Below, piece by piece: positions 56,501-64,000 of a stretch of 64,000 bases of DNA. Below the pieces are notes generated by a model that saw nothing but the letters and a program-made list of their open reading frames with translations, was not told the origin of the DNA and made no database searches. Numbering within the stretch: position 1 is the stretch's first letter; each line of letters starts with the position of its first letter. The translations under genes and the position numbers were made by a program. The DNA comes from Turbatrix aceti (taxonomy: Eukaryota > Nematoda > Chromadorea > Rhabditida > Panagrolaimidae): contig OZ017770.1 of assembly GCA_963969345.1 (NCBI GenBank), positions 11,278,180 to 11,342,179 of the forward strand. The letters are read 5' to 3'.

Positions 56501-58159
56501 TAAGGATCGCATTTGTACATCAAGTTCTTCAAACCGCTTTTCAAATACAATTTGCACGCATTCTTCAATGGAAGCATATTTTTTTAACTATCGAGTTTTT
56601 TTTGGTAAAAAATGTGCTTTCGACGAATTTTCGTTAATTGCGCAGAAAATACATTTCAGAATATGATAGTTGCCGGTAACCGTAGTATTATTATCTCAAT
56701 ATTTGTCCCCTACACGCTATGGGCTTGGTCCAATTATTATTATTTCACCATTACTCAGTGGTTAGTTATCATTAGACCAGATGTTAGGAGGCACAAATGA
56801 CGTCCACGTAGGCGTAAATGTCTCGATTCGTTTTGGTGTCCAATTATATATATTCTTTTATTCCTATCCCTATCAAAACTCACCTGAGTTAGCTGTCGCA
56901 TTCAACTGCGAAGAAAAATGCCTTGCATTTTGTTGTTGTTGAACCATCTGAGATTGAATATAGTTAGGCTGATTTGAAGGGTTGTGTGGGAAATTATTCA
57001 CATAAGACACAGGAGGATAGAATCCGGGGCCCGGCAGCGGTTGACCCGGACCAATTGGCATAGATCCAGGTCCATGTCCAGGCGTGGTCGGAGTCCCCAG
57101 GGATGAAGATGACGTACGTGGTGTAGGCGGAACGCTTGGAGGCGCTGGCGTCCTGGGAGTGCCCGGCGTCGACGGTACCATTTGTGATGGACCCTGGGGA
57201 GTATAAACTTGTTGTTGACGGGGCACTAATTGTGGCACTGGTGTGGAAGGCCCAGGAGGATAGCCTAAAACTAAGGCTCATTATTCAGATAAAGAAAGGG
57301 TGAGACCAGATAAACACGCACCGGTGGTCGCAAAACGATGCATAGCACCGCGCGGGAGCTGTTGAGGTGCAATTCGAGCGTTAGGAGGCGGCTGTAAAAG
57401 TTATACACTTTTAATAATCATACACCTAAAACAAAATTGACAAACCACTGTGCTATCCGTCACGGCGTACATATACATGGGCAACTTTCCGCCGCCTTGA
57501 TGGGGTTGACCAGAAGCTTGAGGCAGTGGTGGCTGTTGCTGGGGTGACACCGAAGGCTGTCCGCTTACAGATGCCCTCTGCGAAACGTTTTGTGTATATC
57601 CAAATTGATTCACGTTAATGGGATATCCCCTGACAGAGCTTGCAGCTGCCTGTCTGGCAGTTGTGACATCCACTGTGCCGTAACTCGCGTTCATTACTGA
57701 AAAGCAAGAAAATTAAAAAAAACCCTCTAAATTTTTGGACTCCTACATTGGTATTGCTGCGCTTGTTGAATCTGACCGGTAGTCGTCTGTATGGCTACGG
57801 GATTTGGCGCCCGAACAATAAATGGCGACTGCGGCATAACGTTGACATTGCCCGGTGAACTGGCTAAAAAACAGTTTTATTTAGACACTTATAGCCCTTC
57901 AACTGCTTATACTTACACAGTTCCATCGTTACCGCTTGACCCTGTTGCATGACCTGTGATTTTGAATCGTAGGCAATATTCCCAGTGCTCGCAAAGAATA
58001 CCTGCCCTTGGTAAACGTGAACGCCGTCTGTAAAAAATATTTGTTGTGACTCGGAAAGCGCGCACCATAAAACCTACCGTGAGTGATTCGTTGTGGCGTG
58101 GCTGTCCTCGGCGAGCTCACAGTGTTGCCGGGAGCCTTCATCGGCGAATTGATGTTCAT
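53593..58159 (-). CDS. pis-1: PTIP/PAXIP1 homologue, BRCT protein with P/Q-rich N-terminus
   Basis: PTIP is a nuclear scaffold linking BRCT phosphopeptide binding to H3K4 methyltransferase complexes and the DNA-damage response. Fourteen exons (58159-58078, 58027-57917, 57863-57747, 57696-57446, 57391-57322, 57264-56884, 55874-55521, 55474-55015, 54935-54727, 54679-54571, 54525-54384, 54342-53944, 53885-53810, 53765-53593) sum to 977 residues. Residues 1 to about 450 are low-complexity, rich in Pro, Gln, Ser and Thr. From about 456 four BRCT repeats follow in the order of the human third to sixth, with PPEVCLAGCCFLL, THVIGE, CTLQWLNDVI, ISVTGFEEREVANLKWM and IVTPLWIIHSY. The N-terminal BRCT pair of human PTIP is not in this model. 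The 1.0-kb intron 56883-55875 breaks the N-terminal region and contains only incidental frames. ABI lies upstream on the same strand. Confidence 0.9.
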
Positions 58160-58746
58160 TACGGAGTAATTTGTCCGTATATTGACTTACATTGAGCTTT
58201 GAATAACAGGTCTGAAAGAAAACGGCAAAATCGATGCCAATAAAATCCATAAAAACGTGTCGAAAAAAATAAAACGCAAACGATTGCAATACATCAAATC
58301 AATTTCTTTGCTTGATGTCTGCAGTGGCTTTAAAAAACGGAAATACGTGTACCAAATGTCGGTAACACACTTATAGTCCTTCAGAAGATTTTACACGCAT
58401 CTATAATTTCGCTTCGATGTACACGACAATCATTGGCAAAGTGCGAACAACGATGACAAGCACTGTCTTCATTGGCTTTCTTTGCAAAGCCAAACAAATT
58501 TACGCGGCTGCTGTTTGTCGCCCCCCTTTTCAGGAATCGCTCCCCTTCCATCTCTGTTGCAAAAGACAAAATGAATATGCGGCAAAAAAATGCTGACTAT
58601 ATAAGCTCTTCCAAAAAAATAAACAACATGTTCTTTTACAAATTTATTTTCAGGAATAATCAACAATAGCAAAAACGAAAGAAAATGTTATAAATACAAA
58701 AATAAATGAATGGCATAACTTAAAAAACAAAAAAGGCATTGCCGGC
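58160..58746. other. Short intergenic gap, ABI 3' end to PTIP start
   Basis: 587 nt between two same-strand genes, AT-rich. It could hold a PTIP promoter, a 5' untranslated exon, or an operon spacer. I found no BRCT-coding exon in it. Confidence 0.4.
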
Positions 58747-60084
58747 TCAGATCTCTCCGTGAGGAATCGTCTCAACGTAATTGCTGGGAAAGAGACCCGT
58801 CATGCCGTCCATCACGCCTTCGTACCATCCATCATCGTTTTTGGCGACCACGTAGACCACGCAACCGACACGCAGGTTGAGTTCATCGGCTTTCTCGGCT
58901 TCGTAGTCGTAAATCGCCCGCGCACGCTCAATGAATTGTGCCGGGATCCAGTCTGGAGTCGTCGGTGTGCCCTGATCCCAGTACATTTCATCGCCGTAGA
59001 TCCCCGGAGGCATGGGTTCCTGCGAGCCGTTGGCCAGGACGTTCGGAGGAGGGGGAAGCATTTCTGCGCCGTCAAATGATAGTGCGTACTGCGAAACAGA
59101 TCCCGATTGAATACTGGGTGGGAGAATAGAGCTCCGACTCGTCATTCGGCTGTGCTGGAGCAACGATCCTGCATCTGACATCATTCCGCTGCGACTCGTC
59201 ACCGTCGAATAGCGATAATCGTAATTAGAAGGCGGCTGGGGCACGCGAACGACATCTGGCCGCGCAGTTCTTTTTGTAAGCTAAAAAAACATCTGTAAAT
59301 TGCTTCAATGTACGTCAAAGCTTACAGTTGCTGTTGAATACGAGCCATAGTGATCGTAAACGCCTCCGCCACTGCCAAAGCCCATGGAGGGTGTAGTCAT
59401 TGAATCACCTGCGAGAGAATTGGGATAACTCATCGGAGCGGAACCCGGATGAGAACCCGCGTTTCCGAGGTCATTGAGTTTGGAGAAATTTAACGGACCA
59501 AACTCGGACGTTAAAGGTGTTGGCTAAAACGCAAATAGATGAATTACAAAATATAAGCAGAAAGCAATTGCCAACCTGCTGTGCGGGATATAAAATCTTG
59601 GGTGCACGATGCTGAGGCTTGTTAAGCGTGAGTTTTCCGATTTCTTGCCGCGCCGCTTTCTCGCGTCCGATGGCGACTTCCTAAATCATATTATGTAACC
59701 CCAGGCATTACAAGTCATGTACTCCAACCTGTTGAAGGTTATTTGTGACATTGGCAAGCGTCACGACGTTTTCCAGTTCAAACTCGAGTGATCGAAGGAC
59801 GGCAGTGGATAGCTGATTCACCTGAAAAGCTACGCTGGCTAGCGATTGATTACAGAACTGCTTGGTTTTGTCGAATGCGGCCTTTTTGTTGTGGGACTGA
59901 AATGCATGCATAAACAAGTGATACAGCTATAGAAAAGCAAACTTACACTCCGATAATTTGCTTCACAAAACGCAGCAGCCCGTTCCAAATTCGCAGCACT
60001 CTCTTCCAGCGCTTGGATATTTGATGGTATCTCGTTGCTCAGGAGTTCACGGAGCGCATTATTAGCGCTGTGAAAAGCATCCAT
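58747..60084 (-). CDS. abi-1: Abl interactor (ABI) homologue, WAVE complex subunit
   Basis: ABI is the subunit of the WAVE/SCAR complex that links Rac signalling to Arp2/3-driven actin assembly and binds Abl kinase. Exons 60084-59947, 59896-59729, 59680-59576, 59523-59326 and 59280-58747 give 380 residues (human ABI1 508). The N-terminal helical, WAVE-binding region shows LLSNEIPSNIQALEESAANL, CNQSLASVAFQVNQL and the homeodomain-homologous REKAARQEIGKL. A Pro/Ser/Gly-rich linker follows, then a C-terminal SH3 domain (last 60 residues: ARAIYDYEAEKADELNL, NDDGWYEGV, GLFPSNYVETI). The linker is shorter than in vertebrates. The start could lie in an upstream exon, because TTTTCACAG occurs 15 nt inside the predicted first exon. 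Confidence 0.93.
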
Positions 60085-60267
60085 CAAAAATAGGGAATAT
60101 AAATCAGGCAAGAAGACAGGGCAAGCAAAAGGAAGTGAACAATAGAAATGAATGTAATGATGAATCAATCGCACTCTCGACACGAAAGAGCTTTGCAGAA
60201 TTCTTTGCAAAAAAAGTGGTTTTTTATTTGCATGCGGAAACGTCTGTTGTGACGCCGTCTTTGCTGC
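60085..60267. promoter_or_regulatory. 183-bp bidirectional promoter region, ABI / acid phosphatase
   Basis: The two ATGs point away from each other across only 183 bp, so both promoters, or a shared one, should be within it. No TATA box is obvious. Confidence 0.5.
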
Positions 60268-61857
60268 ATGTTATTATCTCATATCGTAAACCTATGCGTC
60301 TGGGCAACGCTATCACGCTTCATAGCATGCACTGGCAGCAGCATACCGGTTTTGGATATCTCTACTCTTCAACTCGTGCACGCAGTTTGTTGTTTTCCTA
60401 GCATATTTTTTATCTAAACATAGATAACTTGAGATATGGAGACACGGTGACCGAACACCGTCGTTTACAATTCCGTCCGATCACATGAACACAGAAGCGT
60501 CGTGGTATCTGGGACTTGGGGAGTTGACGGAGATTGGCGCTGAGCAGGAATACTACCTTGGACAGTTTATTCGTCAACGTTATGACAATTTTTTATCGAA
60601 GAAATACAGTCCCTTTGAGGTCGTTAATTTTGTTTAATGCGCGATCTATATTTTTTTACAGATTTTTGTTCGCAGTTCAGACTACAATCGCACATTGGCC
60701 TCTGCCCAAGCCGTAATGGCGGGGCTCTTCGACTATTCCAAGCCTCCTTGGTTACCCGTTCCCATCCACACTGTCTCTAGGGCCGAGGATAGGGTAATGC
60801 GTTCTTCCTGGTTTGAAATTTGTTTTTGTCGTTTTAGATTTTGTATGCTCATGTCGAGTGCCCGGCAGCAGAAATGGAAGAAGAATTGGTCTACGGCACC
60901 TTGCCTGAAATCCGGGCGATTGAGGCTGAGAATCGCGAATTTTTGACATTTCTTGCCAAAAAAGGAGGCTTGTCGCCTGTGCCCTTGCCTCTCAAACTTG
61001 TTGATCTTCTCTTTGATCCACTATTTTCCATATCCCGCCATCCTGAGGAACACCAACTTCCTTCCTGGGTTAATGCGACTGTTTTTAACAAAATCTGGCG
61101 ACTCTATGACCTCGCTTCAAAATTCCACTTTCACACCCCGCTGCTTAAGAGACTCCGAACCGGTCCTCTTCTCCAAGACATACTCAATCGTCTGAATCAA
61201 AAGGCTCGAAATGTACTTGATAACCGTTTCAAGTTTTACGCATACTCTGCGGTACATATTTTTTTTATTGATATTATTTTCTGTAACATATTTTTGACGT
61301 GTGTTCTAACATTCTAGCACGACACCACGATTTTCGCATTGCTTTCTGCCTTTGACATAACCCTTGAAAACTATCCAAAATTTTCTACTGCAGTCTTCGT
61401 CGAGCTTCATAAACTCAACAATGAATTTTTCGTGAACCTGATTTACAAGAATGAAACCAACACATCTAACATGGTTTCTGTCAACATTCCTAATTGCCAA
61501 AGTCCGTGCCGTCTTGATCATCTTATTCAAATCTCAGCATCTAAGATTTCCCAAAATTGGCTTAAGGAGTGCGAACCCGTGTCACGTAATGCCCATGCCA
61601 GTGATTCAACTGTCCGTGTACCGGTGCTTTTGTGTACGTCTACTCACAATGAATTTTTTGTCAATATTTAAAACAAATAATTTTTAGTTATTGTCGTTCT
61701 ATTGATTGCGGTGGTACTCTTCGTGGCATTTTTACAGCATCGAACAACATTTCGGTTTTCTAAAAATCGTGCACGTGGAAGGTCTTCGTCGCTTTTCAAA
61801 CCCCTTTTCGGAACCAGTGTCGTACGGCTACTTAATGAAAATGACATATCTGAGTGA
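60268..61857 (+). CDS. Type I membrane histidine acid phosphatase (ACP2/ACPP-like)
   Basis: Six exons (60268-60384, 60434-60619, 60662-60793, 60838-61251, 61318-61633, 61688-61857) join to 444 residues. A hydrophobic N-terminus (MLLSHIVNLCVWATLS) looks like a signal peptide. The phosphohistidine motif IWRHGDRTP is at residues 40-48 and the second catalytic motif HDTT begins at His284 opening exon 5, so both halves of the active site are intact. A membrane helix (FIVVLLIAVVLFVAFL, about 388-404) and a basic cytosolic tail follow, as in lysosomal acid phosphatase. It should hydrolyse phosphomonoesters in lysosome, gut lumen or cell surface. The first intron ends in TTGAG, an atypical acceptor, but the joined LQLVHA/IWRHGDRTP matches the family exactly. 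The first exon is easily missed because it is read in a frame with stops nearby. Confidence 0.9.
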
Positions 61858-62096
61858 GAAGTAATAACTATGGTATCTTTCTAAATTATAATATTTGATA
61901 ATTTGTGTAGAACTGACAGAGTTGGATAAAGTTATAGGTATTCATTTTTATTTGTAAATTTTGTCGAAAGCGTGAAAAGTCGGTTTGATTCCGTTCTATT
62001 TTTTTATAATAATTTTATAATGATGCATTTTACATAAAAATTATATAAATATTCATGTTTTTTAGGGTTTTTTTTAATTTGGTCGAAGGATGTGTC
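61858..62096. other. Short gap, acid phosphatase to site-2 protease
   Basis: 239 nt between two same-strand genes, AT-rich. TTTTTTAG ends at 62065 about 31 nt before the preferred ATG, an acceptor that could be trans-spliced, so the two genes may be co-transcribed. Confidence 0.35.
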
Positions 62097-64000
62097 ATGT
62101 TTGCTACGACCGGCGTCTTACTACTATTCATAGTTTGGACGTCGTTATTTCTTTTTGACTACTACCTCCGGCTATGGCATGTTGGTTGGTACGATAGATT
62201 TGCTACCAACTTTGGTCTGCAGATTTCCATCTTCCAAGTGAGTTTTAGAAGCTTAACGAATGAACATTTTTTTGTTTTACACTTTTTAGCTTCGAATTTA
62301 CGCTACAAGGTTTGATGGCAGCCACGTTCTAAACTCATATTCTTCGACTATACGTACCCTTAAAACTAGCAGGTTTTGGATCAGATTTATTGACCTATGG
62401 TTCACGCTTGGAGCCTTTGTTGGGCTGCTGAGCTTTGTTCTTGCAACTGCTTACCTTTCTTACCTACTGCTGTGCGAACTTACTAACATATTTACTTTAT
62501 CTGTAGGAATTTCAATTTACGATATTCGAATAACCCCCGAAGGCAATTATCATACCGCAACTGGTGAATCTAACTTTGAAGATGCGTTGTCTTACGTACC
62601 ATATCAATATCACGTTCAGTGTAAGTGCTTTTGACACATTATTATTTTTTATAAACGATCGTAAGAACGAATACCATTTAAGCGATTCGGAAATTGCTCG
62701 TCATTTTTTTTTATTATACTTAATTTCTTTTTTAGCCGGAATTACTCCTGTCGTGCCTGGTGTCAATATTCCCCTCTCGCATACGCCACTATTTATGACC
62801 GTGCTTATTGTAGCAGGAATAATTCATGAACTGGGGCATACCTTAGCAGCCATAAATACGGGCGTCCGGGTCTCTGGATTTGGTGTATTTGTTTTTATGA
62901 TTTATCCAGGTGCTTTCACCGAAATTGACTCAGATGAACTTGGTGTGTTTCATTCCTCTTTGTTCATAAAAAAATATGAAATGTTGCTTTTTTAGATCGA
63001 GCTTCATCTGCCCAAAAGCTTCGCATTTTTACTGCTGGTGTTTGGCACAATTTAGTATTAGCTTTGATGGGCTATTTGTTATTTCTCTCTGTTCCAGTCG
63101 TTTCAGTACCATTTTTTTGCACTGATGGAGGTGTTTTGGTAAATGGTATGTCTTTTTTAAAATGAGCTTGTTTGCAGACCGTAGAAAGTGTGGGTACCTA
63201 ATTTTGTCAAATATCTGTTGACATATTTTTATAAATTTTTCAGATTTGAGCACCGAATCAGGCTTAATTGGACCAAGTGGGTTACGACATGGTGACGTCA
63301 TTATAGGTGTAAATGACTGTCAGGTAACGAACAAACGCGATTACCTTCGATGTCTCTCCCTGCACGATGTCGATGTCCCCCGATTTGGCTACCTCTACCC
63401 CTATTCCGACATCGTATCCCAAACAGCCGATGTCGAGCACGTCGAAGCTGTAAATGGGGAGATTTCTTGTTGCCACGATTTTGACAACACATCGACCGCG
63501 ACTCATATGTGCTTCCAATACGGAAATTACGAAATGTCGACGCTTATGACGGATCAGAAAAAACTAGTGTTGATGGTAAATAACAACTCAATCGATCTCT
63601 TTCCACCCCCCTACCATCGTGCTACGACCAAGAATTACCGGCAAAACGGCGATTATCTTTTTGCTTGTTTGAATGCTCGAGAGGTTATTAATAGGTTTCC
63701 GTGCGATGCTGTCAACTTTCAGCCGATGGTTTGTTTATTTTTTATTTTTTGTTTACTAACAGTTAATGGCTTTTCAGCAGGGACTTGTATGTGCATATCC
63801 CGCGTTGTACAATGGAACCGCACTTTTACGATTCAAAATTGCCAATCATTCCCAGCCTGTCTTGTATATTGGGCAACTAAACGAGGTTTGTGGTGTCGTC
63901 AGCTGTACAAAGTGAATTTTATATTTTTTTCAGGCACGTTACCTTCTTAATCTCCAGGAATTAATTCCTCGTTTTTATTGGGTCCCTTATTCATTTCCTA
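62097..64000 (+). CDS. MBTPS2: Membrane-bound transcription factor site-2 protease (partial)
   Basis: S2P is the intramembrane zinc metalloprotease that makes the second cut in SREBP and ATF6-type factors in the Golgi. Exons 62097-62237, 62290-62620, 62736-62942, 62996-63145, 63244-63728, 63778-63885 and 63934-64000+ are in phase; the window ends before the last exons. The zinc motif HELGH sits in IIHELGHTLAAI, followed by GFGVFVFMIYPGAF and RIFTAGVWHNLVLALMG as in human MBTPS2. A PDZ-like segment (GPSGLRHGDVIIGVNDC) and a Cys-bearing luminal loop come next. The third conserved element, the NAVPCFALDGQ-type Asp ligand, lies beyond the window. Before the zinc motif a hydrophilic loop replaces the poly-Ser stretch of human. 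An in-frame ATG at 62055 lies upstream of an acceptor and is less likely as the start. Confidence 0.93.

Noticed and set aside
55906..56666. Plus-strand frames inside the PTIP intron
   Set aside because: They lie wholly in a 1-kb intron whose flanking exons join in phase, are T-rich, and lack domains.
1..64000. Horizontally acquired island, prophage, CRISPR or bacterial operon
   Set aside because: All recognised genes are intron-bearing animal genes with nematode features, and no such system is visible.

Overview
This window is almost certainly from a nematode genome. Introns are mostly 45-60 nt with T-rich acceptors, gene density is high, and several ATGs lie 1-31 nt downstream of a splice-acceptor-like TTTTNAG, as expected for spliced-leader trans-splicing. 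The clearest lineage marker is a nematocin precursor: the vasopressin/oxytocin-like peptide CFLNSCPYRRYG with a 14-cysteine neurophysin. An HNF4-derived nuclear receptor fits too. I cannot name the species.

I rebuilt 17 protein-coding genes exon by exon; 15 are complete with a consistent reading frame. From left to right: MON2 (-), ST7 (-), COX10 (+), an unrecognised acidic protein with a Cys-rich N-terminus (+), a TspanC8 tetraspanin (+), nematocin (-), a peptide-type GPCR (+), a nuclear receptor whose 5' end is not located (+), VMP1/EPG-3 (-), a full-length ABCA transporter (+), UCP4 (-), 4E-T/IFET-1 (+), cytidine deaminase (-), methylmalonyl-CoA mutase (-), PTIP/PAXIP1 (-), Abl interactor (-), a transmembrane histidine acid phosphatase (+) and site-2 protease (+, cut by the window end). 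All key domains and active-site motifs that should be inside the window are intact, so this is an ordinary housekeeping, signalling and trafficking region and not an island of transferred genes.

Layout: 0-9 kb holds the same-strand pair ST7 then MON2, 225 nt apart and operon-like. 9-21.5 kb holds COX10, the orphan gene, the tetraspanin, nematocin and the GPCR. 21.5-25.1 kb is empty of recognisable genes. 25-31 kb holds the nuclear receptor and VMP1, 33-42 kb ABCA and UCP4 with overlapping 3' ends, 42-45 kb a repeat-rich gap, and 45-64 kb seven tightly packed genes.

Functional links are loose: membrane traffic and lipid handling (MON2, VMP1, ABCA, site-2 protease), mitochondrial metabolism (COX10, UCP4, methylmalonyl-CoA mutase) and peptide signalling (nematocin, GPCR). 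Non-coding points of note are a set of foldback elements, the largest a 138-nt inverted repeat in an ABCA intron, a perfect 17-bp hairpin just after the GPCR stop, and a candidate alternative first exon or 50-residue microprotein inside an ST7 intron. I saw no rRNA, tRNA, CRISPR array or viral gene.
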